64,000 bases of DNA from Clostridia bacterium (GCA_003249225.1 QKJQ01000015.1:186001-250000); one strand, 5' to 3'. Positions 53,232 through 62,923 are shown, counted from the first letter of the stretch. Numbers and translations: made by a program. The notes: generated from the letters alone by a model not told the origin.

Positions 53232-55819
53232 AAGGAAGGTCCCTCCTGTACTGCAAAATCCTGTGCTCCAATCTGGATTCCCTGATAAGTGACCTGATAC
53301 TTATTGTAGTTGACAATAACGCAGGTTCCATTCGCATAGATTGTTTCATAAACTCCATTCCCTACCTTTTCGTGATGAACAATACGATTCCCTTGTACTT
53401 TTTGGTAGAGTTCATCCGCTTCTTCATAAGCAGTCATTGCTTTTTTAATCCAGGTTTTATAGTTTACGGAGTAATAGGAATCATAATCTGTTTCTTTCAA
53501 TATGGAGTTATCTTCATAGATCCATGTGAAATAGATACCAGATCCCGTCTCTATGCTTTTTAAAAAACTTTCCTTATAATCATCCGACAGATTCATTGGC
53601 GCTCCTGCATATTCAATGCACCCACTGATGACCATTTCATAAAATGGGATTGTTTCATCCAGAATATAGAATTCATTGGAGTCCATCGGTGCTTCCAGAA
53701 TGTCTGAAACACTTGAAAATGCATAAACATTTGAATTCTTAGCAAGAACATTCCCTCGATAATTATCTGATAAAGAAATCAGGGCTGCCTCATTATACTC
53801 TTTTGCTTTTTGAATCCCGACAAAATGGTCGGACTGAAAGTCGGAATAGAGATCTCGTGCAAGTCCTCCTACCGAAATTGCAGGGATAAGAAGTTTATTT
53901 CCCATTTTTATCTGTCTGCTGATAATTTCACCAAGATAAAAGGGACTAATAAGATTGATGTTCCTGTTCACTATGACGCCATTCGGAATCAATGCCGTGC
54001 CAAGCGCGATTATTGATCTGTCGAAATACCTTGGTGCAAAGCCATTTGCCGTATAGCCATCAAACAAAGCATCTTCATATACCCTTTGCATTTCAATATT
54101 CATAAATGTTGTAATTGACTGCTCCTTTGAATAATCAAAGAACTCCTCCAAAGACAAACCGCCTTTTGTCAACTCACTGACCGGACGTAATCTGGTTGCC
54201 GCTGTGTTCCCAAGTCCTTTATTGGCCCATCCCAAATAGTTAATTCGAATTCTATCAACTCCACCGTTCTGAAGTTCCTGGATTATTAAGCTCGCCTGAT
54301 GATATGTTGTCAGCGCCACGGTAGCATCATATTTTATCCCAAGAAAGGATTTCGTCTTTTCAATTGCACCGAGCAGTTCGAGGTAAAAAGGTAAATGCTC
54401 CTTATTTTGTGCCAGAGATAATGTTCCTTTCTCCAACAGGTACTCCCGGTAAGCATTTGCCATCCCGGAATAGTCTGCCTGCTCTCCCGATAGAAAAGAA
54501 AATCGGATTTTGTAATCTCCCTGATAGAGTTCAGAGGCATACATCTGGAAGCTGTTTGAACCGATAATATCTCCCAAAGATATTGCACCGTTCTGAAGAC
54601 AGGTAAATCCTGCATAAACGTGATTGTAGGAATTCGTTTTTCCTGCTATGTCTGCGTTAATATTGGCATACGCCTCTCCATCTTCAATGATGGCAAGCAT
54701 GGCCTGATCCCCTGATTTGATTCCATACACCGGAAGTTTGATGGCAAGATTCTCATCTATTTCAGACGCAGTATCAAGCAATGCATTATTTGTAGCATCC
54801 GCACCATATACCTGATTCGTGTAGGCACGCAATGAAGTTTTGCCGTTATTAAAGTTTATTAATGCACCGCTCCCGTCCGGTACAAACAGATACCCTGTAT
54901 CCTCCATGCTTCCTGCCCCAAAATATTCAAGCAGGTCAAAGTCCACGAGATAATATCCATCCATGTTATATTCAATATCCTGTGGTGTAACCGTTACTAC
55001 AAGGTTCTCACCCTCAAGAATATAGGAAAGCGGTACAATGAAAAAAGGTTTATTGCTTTCAATCACCACACCACAATCAGCAAGATCCTTCTGCATCTCT
55101 TCTGCGGTATACCCAAGCGCTGTAAAGTACTCCATCAACTCTTCCTTTTTATAGTCCTTGGTTCCTGATTTCAGAATGTATATATCCTTATTTTTAACCT
55201 CGGGATACGTTTCCAGATAGGTATCTATATCGGCGTCATCCATCTCACTGTATACCAAAAGCGAGTAATTACGTTTGACCTGCTTCTGAGCATCCTCATC
55301 CATCTGATCAAAATAATACTGATAACGTTCCTTTGTGATTGCCTGCGGTAAAATCAGCTTGCTTTCCATCTCGCCCAATGTATAGGTGACCGTTACTCCA
55401 TTCTCCATCGGTGTTATTTCAAATTGCCCATTGAGTATGCTGTCGTTATAGTTGTCCATCTCATTTGCCTGAACATTTTCATTATAGTAGGTTAATGAAA
55501 ACTGAGATTTCAGAAGCCTTTTATTGATTGGAACAGCAATTGCATCCTCATCAGCGGCGATGGGACTGGTAAACCAGATGTCTCCGGATTCCTTTCTACG
55601 AACAGCGACATTGGTATCTTCTTCATCAATATACAGCTCAAGGTACTGATTTTCAGTCAACAAGGTCATAGTACTTAATTTTTCTTCTTCTGCTGCTCTC
55701 TTGCTGACGCTTTCCTGATCGGCGGCCATTGCCACATTCTCCGGAATTACTTCAAGAACGATTCCTGCTAACACACAGATTGCAAGCAATGCTGCTATGC
55801 CTTTTCTAAAAAACTTCAT
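53228..55819 (-). CDS. Large secreted DUF5696-like protein
   Basis: An 863-residue exported protein. The preferred start 55819 begins a signal peptide (MKFFRKGIAALLAICVLAGIVLEV, cut near AMAA); the frame is open to 55930 with an ATG overlapping the YIP1 gene. After a short helix, an N-terminal beta-rich domain (about residues 50-370) is followed by a barrel-like region with GVDRIRINYLGWANKG, GLSLEEFFDYSKEQSITTFMNIEM and later EYAGAPMNLSDDYK. There is no C-terminal anchor or lipobox. The layout resembles glycosidases of the TIM-barrel type, but I cannot identify catalytic residues. I recognise it only as a DUF5696-type protein; its enzymatic function is inferred, not shown. Confidence 0.75.
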   Translation of the reverse strand: MKFFRKGIAALLAICVLAGIVLEVIPENVAMAADQESVSKRAAEEEKLSTMTLLTENQYLELYIDEEDTNVAVRRKESGDIWFTSPIAADEDAIAVPINKRLLKSQFSLTYYNENVQANEMDNYNDSILNGQFEITPMENGVTVTYTLGEMESKLILPQAITKERYQYYFDQMDEDAQKQVKRNYSLLVYSEMDDADIDTYLETYPEVKNKDIYILKSGTKDYKKEELMEYFTALGYTAEEMQKDLADCGVVIESNKPFFIVPLSYILEGENLVVTVTPQDIEYNMDGYYLVDFDLLEYFGAGSMEDTGYLFVPDGSGALINFNNGKTSLRAYTNQVYGADATNNALLDTASEIDENLAIKLPVYGIKSGDQAMLAIIEDGEAYANINADIAGKTNSYNHVYAGFTCLQNGAISLGDIIGSNSFQMYASELYQGDYKIRFSFLSGEQADYSGMANAYREYLLEKGTLSLAQNKEHLPFYLELLGAIEKTKSFLGIKYDATVALTTYHQASLIIQELQNGGVDRIRINYLGWANKGLGNTAATRLRPVSELTKGGLSLEEFFDYSKEQSITTFMNIEMQRVYEDALFDGYTANGFAPRYFDRSIIALGTALIPNGVIVNRNINLISPFYLGEIISRQIKMGNKLLIPAISVGGLARDLYSDFQSDHFVGIQKAKEYNEAALISLSDNYRGNVLAKNSNVYAFSSVSDILEAPMDSNEFYILDETIPFYEMVISGCIEYAGAPMNLSDDYKESFLKSIETGSGIYFTWIYEDNSILKETDYDSYYSVNYKTWIKKAMTAYEEADELYQKVQGNRIVHHEKVGNGVYETIYANGTCVIVNYNKYQVTYQGIQIGAQDFAVQEGPSL

Positions 55820-55926
55820 ATTCTTCCTCATTCCTGCGTGGTCGAAGATACTCCCTTCAACTCCTTCTAACGCATATAAAAAGTTGCATCCATTGTGATC
55901 CAGACTTCTTATCCGATCTGATTTTC

Positions 55927-56547
55927 TCATCGGAACCTTATTTCTTTATAAATCGTAAGCGCAAAAATAATTATTTTCTGAATAACACTAAAGAAAAGCA
56001 AGCCAAGGAATAGTATGATTGCCATTCCAAGTATTGTAAGGATTACGGTCATGATCGTCTTTTTAAATGAATATTGGTGGGTGACCATCATACTGAAGAA
56101 CAAGAGTCCTCCGGCCCAGAGATAGCTTATTGTTCCAAAGGTATAGTAAAAAGCACCTTCGTCTGCCGCAATGACATAACTTATTGCTACCAGGGGTAAG
56201 TTGATCAAAACGATCGGAAGAATTGCATATCCGGTTGCGATTGCAATGTCCTTTAAGGTTCCTTCTCCATCCATAAGCGAAGTCAGACACCAGCTGGAAA
56301 CACACCATAATAGAAAAAGCAAAAATACCGTTATTATATCTTCTGTTACATTCAACTGCTCCAACCGATTGAAATTAAAAAGAAAAGCAGTATTTTGTTT
56401 CTGAACCACATACGTTACGATTGTAAGCACGACAATGGTAAGCGCAGCGGCAAGACTTCCTCGTCTTTCCCGCTTTAGATCCCAAAAACCATCAAACGGA
56501 TGAACCATAACATGCAGCCCATATTTTAGAGTTTTGAAATATTGCAT
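55927..56547 (-). CDS. YIP1-family membrane protein
   Basis: A 206-residue protein with five hydrophobic segments and a short cytoplasmic start (HPFDGFWDLKRERRGSLAAAL) typical of bacterial YIP1 proteins. Helix 3 carries GEGTLKDIAIATGYAILPIVLINLPL. Overlaps: 22 bp with the upstream NHL/TPR gene and 4 bp with the downstream DUF5696-like gene, so all three are translationally coupled. Bacterial YIP1 proteins have no established function; it likely scaffolds the membrane side of this module. Confidence 0.82.
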   Translation of the reverse strand: MQYFKTLKYGLHVMVHPFDGFWDLKRERRGSLAAALTIVVLTIVTYVVQKQNTAFLFNFNRLEQLNVTEDIITVFLLFLLWCVSSWCLTSLMDGEGTLKDIAIATGYAILPIVLINLPLVAISYVIAADEGAFYYTFGTISYLWAGGLLFFSMMVTHQYSFKKTIMTVILTILGMAIILFLGLLFFSVIQKIIIFALTIYKEIRFR

Positions 56548-58031
56548 CTTGCATCACCTGCCAGTCGTTTTATTTTTTTATAGATCCAGAAAACTGCCAA
56601 GGCACCGAGCAAACAGCCAAGCACAGTCATGATTACCGAGAAGTTCTCCTGCATAAGCTCCTTCCGATAGAACTTAAAGGCTCTTGTATAGTACTTTCGA
56701 CTGTTCCCCAGCTTGAAATATTTCATTGCTTCCTTATAATCGCCTTCTTTTAGCAGTGCTTTTCCGATTCCGATATAAGCAAACTCACTGTTGGCATTGA
56801 ACTGTAAGACATCCTGCCAAGCAGCATAAGCACCTTGTGAATCACCGGCATTTGCCTTCTCATAAGCTGATAAAAGCTGTCTGCCATACTCGGTAATGTC
56901 ATATACAAGAATGCAGTTCATGATAGAATCCATAATATAGATTTGTTCTTCTTCATCACTTACACCAATTGCCACCGCCTGTGCCGCACTGCCCACACGG
57001 TTTCCTTTCTTTCCAAAGATAAAAAGCGAATTTCCGTCATAGTCGTAGGCAAAGACCTTTCCATCCGTCGAATCCAGAACAAAGTAACAGCCATAGGTTG
57101 TTGCACTCACATCCACAAACTTTGAAAAATCACTCTCTCCTCCACTCATTGTATAAAGATCACCTTTGATGTCATAGTTACCAAGGCGTCTGAGAACATC
57201 GGTACCGGTTGGATTCAATCTGCGTAGCGCATCTGCTCCGTTCATAAAATCATCCTCATCAAGATTGCTTATGGTCGCATAGATGAAGTTCTCCTGATCC
57301 ATGAAAATATTACTGTATTCTGTCGGTATAATGGTTTCCATTCTCTCTTGCTGCTGTGCTGTTGAAAAATAATTCTTCCATATATAATCGAACATATTCG
57401 TGCTGACCTGTGTTGCACCCATAAACCCTTGAAACACACCATTCTTATCAAACTCCAGCAAGCCCATGTTAATTCCATAGGAAATGCAGTAAATCCGTCC
57501 GGCCTCGTCCACAACTATCTTCGTTGGTATGAAATCAACCGAAGCTGAAATCAGGTCTGTATCCGGTCTGATAATTTCACGAATAAAGTTACGCTCTGCA
57601 TCAAATTCAACAATTCTTCCATTTCCAGAATCTGCCACATAAATGTGTCCCTCCTTTGTTACACAAAGCCCCTGTGGCTTATTCAGTGAATCCTCTCCAC
57701 CCTCATGAGAAAAAATCCCAAGTTCCCAAAGCAAGCTCCCCGAGTTTGACAGACACACAATTCTTGAATTGCCTGTATCCGCTATATAGAAACATTCATT
57801 AAACAGAAACATATCCTCCGGATAATTCAACGTTGTTCCCATTCTGCCAGCATCTATGGTCTCTCCGGGAAGGTAAGTGGGCGGCTGCAAAACATCATCA
57901 CCCCAAAAGTTGTAGCTGTAGGTATCATAGGAAGTGTCCGCGTAAACCTGCTGCAGCTCATTATCAGCAATAAAACAAAATATCATCACAAATGCAATCA
58001 GGCATCGCAGCATTTTTTTTCTAAGGTTCAT
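56526..58031 (-). CDS. Membrane-anchored NHL-repeat/TPR protein
   Basis: A 501-residue protein with an N-terminal signal peptide (CLIAFVMIFCFIADNELQQVYA), an NHL-type six-bladed beta-propeller (repeats such as FYIADTGNSRIVCL, IYVADSGNGRIVEFD and IYIMDSIMNCILVYD, about residues 70-385), a TPR segment (NSEFAYIGIGKALLKEGDYKEAMKYFKLGN, about 410-450) and a C-terminal membrane helix (about 463-483) with a basic tail. It faces outward. The propeller could bind glycan or protein; no catalytic residue is evident. It lies 12 bp downstream of the first importer's permease gene. Confidence 0.85.
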   Translation of the reverse strand: MNLRKKMLRCLIAFVMIFCFIADNELQQVYADTSYDTYSYNFWGDDVLQPPTYLPGETIDAGRMGTTLNYPEDMFLFNECFYIADTGNSRIVCLSNSGSLLWELGIFSHEGGEDSLNKPQGLCVTKEGHIYVADSGNGRIVEFDAERNFIREIIRPDTDLISASVDFIPTKIVVDEAGRIYCISYGINMGLLEFDKNGVFQGFMGATQVSTNMFDYIWKNYFSTAQQQERMETIIPTEYSNIFMDQENFIYATISNLDEDDFMNGADALRRLNPTGTDVLRRLGNYDIKGDLYTMSGGESDFSKFVDVSATTYGCYFVLDSTDGKVFAYDYDGNSLFIFGKKGNRVGSAAQAVAIGVSDEEEQIYIMDSIMNCILVYDITEYGRQLLSAYEKANAGDSQGAYAAWQDVLQFNANSEFAYIGIGKALLKEGDYKEAMKYFKLGNSRKYYTRAFKFYRKELMQENFSVIMTVLGCLLGALAVFWIYKKIKRLAGDARCNISKL

Positions 58032-58043
58032 TTGCCATCCTCC

Positions 58044-58916
58044 TTATTCTTTGATTCCCGATGTTGCCATTGTTTCTATGATGCTGCTCTGCGAAATAAT
58101 GAATATAGTTATCGGAACGATCATCATAATGACAGCGACAGCAGAGGTCGCTCCCGCTCTTGCAATGCCGCCGGAGGCGATTTGTGAAAGCGCATACGGC
58201 ATCGTCTTCAACTCTTCACTGTAAATATAGTTCGATCCCTGCAGATTCCAAAGATCCTGAAACGAAAATATGATCAGTGTCAGCCAAGCCGGTTTGACCA
58301 TTGGCATAGCAATCGTTGTAAATATCTTAAATTCATTCGCTCCGTCAATGCGTGCCGCTTCCAACAAGGTATCTGGTATCTGTTCCATGAACTGTTTCAT
58401 CAAAAACAGCCCCAGCGGCTTTGCTATAGCCGGAACGATCAGAGCCAGGTAGGTATCCAGCCAGCCAATCTTTGACATGATCAGGTAATTCGGAATTGCC
58501 GTTACCTGCACGGAAAACATAAGTGCCAGAACAATAACACTGAAAATGATATTTCTGCCTGGAAACTTGTGCTTCGCCAATGCATACGCACATAGACTTG
58601 CCACAAGCAAATGGCCTGCTGTTCCCACTGCTGTGATAAATACGGTATTAAAAACATAGCGTGAAAAAGTCACCCAGGACTCCGCCATTAATACAAACAC
58701 ATCGTTGAAATTATTTAGCGTCGGATTCCGAACAAAGAACCGCGGCGGAAAAATAAAAAGTTCATCCATCGGCTTTAAAGAATTACTTATTGCCAGAATA
58801 AGTGGTAATGCCATAAACAAACCAAGCAGGATCAGTACCGCAAAACTAAAGACATCCCCCGCAACGGAGTGGTTGGGTGTGGATCTTTTTAATCTGAGTT
58901 TCTTTTTTACTTTCAT
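58044..58916 (-). CDS. ABC sugar importer permease (MalG type, first importer)
   Basis: A 290-residue permease with six helices; the EAA loop is QIPDTLLEAARIDGANEFKIFTTIAMPM. It opens with the typical VFSFAVLILLGLFMALPLILAISNSLKPMDELFIFP. It starts 3 bp after the other permease ends, so the two are made together and serve the 966-residue solute-binding protein. No ATPase is encoded nearby. Confidence 0.93.
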   Translation of the reverse strand: MKVKKKLRLKRSTPNHSVAGDVFSFAVLILLGLFMALPLILAISNSLKPMDELFIFPPRFFVRNPTLNNFNDVFVLMAESWVTFSRYVFNTVFITAVGTAGHLLVASLCAYALAKHKFPGRNIIFSVIVLALMFSVQVTAIPNYLIMSKIGWLDTYLALIVPAIAKPLGLFLMKQFMEQIPDTLLEAARIDGANEFKIFTTIAMPMVKPAWLTLIIFSFQDLWNLQGSNYIYSEELKTMPYALSQIASGGIARAGATSAVAVIMMIVPITIFIISQSSIIETMATSGIKE

Positions 58917-58919
58917 GAT

Positions 58920-59879
58920 TTAAGACCCCACCTTTCTTAACAGTGCCTGAACCAGCTTATTGCAAAGAATCATCGTTAGAAAAAGCACTGTTGCAATTGC
59001 CGAAGCATATCCCATCTCAAACCGAACCGAACCATAATCGATCAGATGTGACACCACGGTATGGGCCGCATAGTTCACACTGGGGAATCCGGCAAGTGCT
59101 GCCAAAGAATCATGTATTGCAAATGATGATGTAATCGTCATAACAGCACCGAACATCAGCTGCGGTTTCATCGAGGGCAACGTGATATACCAAAGTTCCT
59201 GCCATCTGTTCTTAACACCGTCAACATATCCGGCTTCAAACAATGACGTGTCTACATTTTGTAATCCGGCAATAAAGGATAGAAAACCAGTACCAAGACT
59301 CATCCACAAAACAACAATAATAAGAATCGGCATAATATACGTCTCATCTTCGAACCAAAGAATCGGCGAATAGGTAATTCCAAGTTTCATGAGCCAACCA
59401 TTCACAAACCCATAAATATCACTGGAAAAGAAGAATTTCCATACGATGTATGCTTGTCCCGAAATTGTCGGTGCATAAAATACCAGGGTCAAAAATGCAC
59501 GAAGCTTTGGCTTCAGATCGTTGATCATCCAAGCAATCAGAAAGGCAGCAAAAAAACTGATTGGACCAGTTATGACTGCAAAAAGAAAGGTGTTCTTGAC
59601 CGCTTTTAAAAACACGTCATCTGCAAAAAACAAATTTACATAGTTTGTCCACCCAATAAATCTAGGCTTTTCAAGTATATTAAAATAAGTAAAACTAAGT
59701 CCGATGGAAGACAGAACCGGAACAAAATAAAATAGAATAAAAAGGATCAGAAACGGTGCGATGAACAGATAAGAAATCTTATTACGCTTCATTTCTTTCC
59801 ATGTGTTCTTCACTCTCTTTTTGATATATGCCCTTATATATCCTTTCGCTATATCTGGTTTATTAGCCCTGTTCATCAT
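58920..59879 (-). CDS. ABC sugar importer permease (MalF type, first importer)
   Basis: A 319-residue permease with six helices, opening with ISYLFIAPFLILFILFYFVPVL. The EAA loop is NVDTSLFEAGYVDGVKNRWQELWYITLPSM. The start at 59879 is 7 bases from AGGG; ATGs at 59876 and 59885 are also in frame. It pairs with the MalG-type permease 3 bp downstream. Confidence 0.92.
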   Translation of the reverse strand: MMNRANKPDIAKGYIRAYIKKRVKNTWKEMKRNKISYLFIAPFLILFILFYFVPVLSSIGLSFTYFNILEKPRFIGWTNYVNLFFADDVFLKAVKNTFLFAVITGPISFFAAFLIAWMINDLKPKLRAFLTLVFYAPTISGQAYIVWKFFFSSDIYGFVNGWLMKLGITYSPILWFEDETYIMPILIIVVLWMSLGTGFLSFIAGLQNVDTSLFEAGYVDGVKNRWQELWYITLPSMKPQLMFGAVMTITSSFAIHDSLAALAGFPSVNYAAHTVVSHLIDYGSVRFEMGYASAIATVLFLTMILCNKLVQALLRKVGS

Positions 59880-59945
59880 AAGCATTCCCTTCTCTAGTTG
59901 TACTGTGCCATCCGAATACCAGTATGTTTTAACAATGACCTCAAA

Positions 59946-62846
59946 TCAGTTGGTGTCCAGTCCAAATTCATCCCTTTTGCTTTCAATCTCATTGTTAATA
60001 ATCTTAACGTAATCTTCCAAGGTCTCTCTTGGATCCTCATTATTGTTATAAACCGTATAGAATGCATTCTTTATATTTCGTTCTGTAAAATATCCGCCGG
60101 GTACTTCCGGCAAAGCTTTCACCCAGGACAACTGGCTCGTCAGCTGCTTGTAATCGGTACTTGCCCAGGGAAGGCTTTTTAATGCATCCATATTGGCTGT
60201 TGCAACACGTCCGGCAACACCAAGAACATTCTCGATCTGATTCCCGTAATCGACCTGTGTCTCTTCACTCATCCACCACTTAAGGTATTCCCATGCATTT
60301 TCTTTTTGCTCTGATGCTTCCAGAATGACACAGGCAGATTCCCAGGCAGATACCGAGTGATCAATGGTTCCATCCTCTGCTTTATGACCCGGAACCACAG
60401 TAAATCCCCATAGACCTGTTATTTCTGGTGCAAATACAGACAGATAGCTGTAATTTGTATAATCACCGATGGCTAAGGGCATTTCTCCGGTGCGAAATCG
60501 GTTTGCAAAATCAAAGGTAACAGGCAGCTTGTAATTTACATAATTAGAGCTCCACTGAGAAAATGCCTGAATTGCATTTTCTGTATCAAGTCCACTCTTT
60601 TTGTCATTGTCGCTATAATATTCTCCGCCATATTGGTACAGATACATTGCAAACGTCGTATAATCTGGCAGAATTCCAACATTCATATTGTTTTTCTGAA
60701 TGACGGAAAGGCATTCATAAAATTCATCCCAGGTTGTCGGAACATCAAGTCCCAGTTCCTTCAAGATATCAGCACGATAGAACATGACGTGAAAGGACAT
60801 AGTCTGTGGTAAAGCATAAACTCCGTCATCCAGTGTAAACGGAACCAGGGCTGCTTCATGGAAGCATTGAATATATTCCCCAAAATCAGAAAACTGAGTA
60901 AGATCTGTCACGGCATTTCGCAGTGCATAGTTTACCGGTTCTTTTCCCGCCACATTTAATGCAACATCAGGACCTCTGCCTGCAAGAGTGGCAGATAAAA
61001 GGACGTCTGCATTAACAAGTTTTACGTTCACAGGAATTCCGGTGTCTGCTACAAAATAATTGTCTGTAAGATCTTTGATTACCGTTGCCTGATCCCGTCC
61101 ATTTGCTGTTCCAATCGTAGCTGCCGATGCTAAGATCCACACATCAATGGCATCTCCTTCATAAATCTCGCCAATGCTGTCATAATCCTCAACAAAAGTT
61201 GCAATAAAACATTTGATTTCAAACCATATCTTCTCAAAAAATCCGGGTGTAACGTTCGGCAGTTCTGCGCCTGCCTGCTGAATCTGAAGGTAATCGATCT
61301 GCAGTGGCTGTTCCTTCATATTCAACGTCCAAGTCCCTAGTGCCGCGATGTTATCCTTAAATGCTGCCCATTGCTTCGCTATCTTTTCAGGTTCCCGAGA
61401 CATTGTATTTAATTGAACCAAAAGATTATCAATCGCCGCCGAATCACTGCCCTTTGATCCTTTTACGTATTCATCAAGTCTTTCCGATAATTCCTGAATC
61501 ACCTGGTACTGTTCTTTCAAAATCGCAAGAGCTTCCGGTGTCTTTGTTTCAAGCTGATAATCACGCATCGTATCCGGCGATGTCCCAATAACCATAAGCA
61601 TAAGCCGATAAGCTCGGTTCAGCTCCAAAATGGAGTCATCTGCCATTCGTAACAATTCAGACATTTCTTCTCCAAGAGCAACTTCAAATGTAATGGAATG
61701 CGTTCCCTCTTCTAAATAGAACAAGTAACTTTCCGATTCATTCCCAAGCGTTGTTATCTGCCATGTACTGTCATAATAGAACTTTAGTTCCTTCGCTTCC
61801 TGAAAAGGGATTTCTCCATCCAGCTGTAAAGATCTGACAACAGTAACGCCTGATTTGATCTTTTGGCGGTACTTGACTGCAATCTCATACAAACCACTCT
61901 CCGGAACTGTAACTTCCCAAGTAATCCATTGACCGGTAAGCTGCCAATTTGTACCACCTATCGTATTCAGTCTGGTTTTAAATGCACTGTTTGGTTCTGT
62001 TGCAGGAGAGGTTCTGTCGCTGACCGCATAAAGTGTGGAATGAGATTTTAAAGCAGCATCTTCTCCCTGTATTTTAATAGCGGCTGTCAAAGATACTTCT
62101 GAATAACCGCTTTCTCTGCAGTTATTTATATATTCTTCATAACTAGCCGGTTCTTCTTCCTGTGTCAGCAGAATCTTTCCGATTGCCATAGGTTCCTTTG
62201 TAGACACCATCTCAATTGTGTTAACACCTGCCTCAAACCAGAACAGGTATGCCTCTGTATAATATCCATCATTGTCTTTAATATAAGCTGTCGTCCAATC
62301 CGGTGCTTCGACCTGAATAGGTCTGATATCGTTTCCTCTGCTGTCCTGAATAATTTCCTCACTATCTTCCCAAATTCTTGAGAAACAGACATACTGTGCA
62401 CCATCGAATGGAATGGCACCATTGATATAGATTTCTCTTTCAATGTCACCATTCTTGCCGCTTATCTGATAATACTCGATTGCTATATTGTAAAAACCGG
62501 CTTCTTCAACATTCACTTTCCAGACTGCACTTCCTTCTTCCTCTGTAAGCAGTACCGTCCCATCATAACCCATATAGGAGTCTGTCTTTTCAAAGCCTTC
62601 GCTCTCATACACCGATGCCCCACCATTCACAGCAATTGTCTTGTCTGGTCTGTTCCTATCAGAGTGGTTCGAAAGATAGGTCTCATAAGTTACTGTATCT
62701 TTCACAATATCCAGCAGGCTATCCGAGGAAGACACCAGACTTTGTCCAGTCTCTGCTCTCACCACAGACAAAGAAAAAAAAGTGCTGATAATTGTGCATA
62801 GTAAGACTGCACTGACCGATTTATAGATAATTCGAGTTCCCTTCAT
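59946..62846 (-). CDS. Large multidomain solute-binding protein with two carbohydrate-binding-like domains
   Basis: A 966-residue secreted protein, about twice the usual SBP length. The signal peptide (KSVSAVLLCTIISTFFSLSVVRA) ends in an A-x-A-like site with no lipobox cysteine. Two internal beta-sandwich repeats (about residues 75-225 and 250-395) share the patterns WKVNVEEAGFYNIAIEYYQ and WEVTVPESGLYEIAVKYRQ, each with an INGAIPF/LDGEIPF strand, as in CBM6/35-like modules. A helical linker leads to an SBP family 1 domain (about 540-960). The start at 62846 has GGGGGA five bases upstream. It probably pre-binds a polymeric or long oligosaccharide and hands it to the adjacent permeases. Confidence 0.85.
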   Translation of the reverse strand: MKGTRIIYKSVSAVLLCTIISTFFSLSVVRAETGQSLVSSSDSLLDIVKDTVTYETYLSNHSDRNRPDKTIAVNGGASVYESEGFEKTDSYMGYDGTVLLTEEEGSAVWKVNVEEAGFYNIAIEYYQISGKNGDIEREIYINGAIPFDGAQYVCFSRIWEDSEEIIQDSRGNDIRPIQVEAPDWTTAYIKDNDGYYTEAYLFWFEAGVNTIEMVSTKEPMAIGKILLTQEEEPASYEEYINNCRESGYSEVSLTAAIKIQGEDAALKSHSTLYAVSDRTSPATEPNSAFKTRLNTIGGTNWQLTGQWITWEVTVPESGLYEIAVKYRQKIKSGVTVVRSLQLDGEIPFQEAKELKFYYDSTWQITTLGNESESYLFYLEEGTHSITFEVALGEEMSELLRMADDSILELNRAYRLMLMVIGTSPDTMRDYQLETKTPEALAILKEQYQVIQELSERLDEYVKGSKGSDSAAIDNLLVQLNTMSREPEKIAKQWAAFKDNIAALGTWTLNMKEQPLQIDYLQIQQAGAELPNVTPGFFEKIWFEIKCFIATFVEDYDSIGEIYEGDAIDVWILASAATIGTANGRDQATVIKDLTDNYFVADTGIPVNVKLVNADVLLSATLAGRGPDVALNVAGKEPVNYALRNAVTDLTQFSDFGEYIQCFHEAALVPFTLDDGVYALPQTMSFHVMFYRADILKELGLDVPTTWDEFYECLSVIQKNNMNVGILPDYTTFAMYLYQYGGEYYSDNDKKSGLDTENAIQAFSQWSSNYVNYKLPVTFDFANRFRTGEMPLAIGDYTNYSYLSVFAPEITGLWGFTVVPGHKAEDGTIDHSVSAWESACVILEASEQKENAWEYLKWWMSEETQVDYGNQIENVLGVAGRVATANMDALKSLPWASTDYKQLTSQLSWVKALPEVPGGYFTERNIKNAFYTVYNNNEDPRETLEDYVKIINNEIESKRDEFGLDTN

Positions 62847-62895
62847 ACTATCCCCCATTATCATTTTTAGTAATATTATATAGTTTTTATAAAAC

Positions 62896-62911
62896 TGCAA
62901 TCGATATACAT
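62896..62911. promoter_or_regulatory. Operator-like site 1 (LacI type?)
   Basis: TGCAATCGATATACAT has a central CG and matches the second site at 14 of 16 positions. It lies 50 bp upstream of the first gene of the large unit. Recognition by the LacI protein encoded in the same unit is inferred. Confidence 0.5.
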
Positions 62912-62923
62912 TGAATATTTTTT

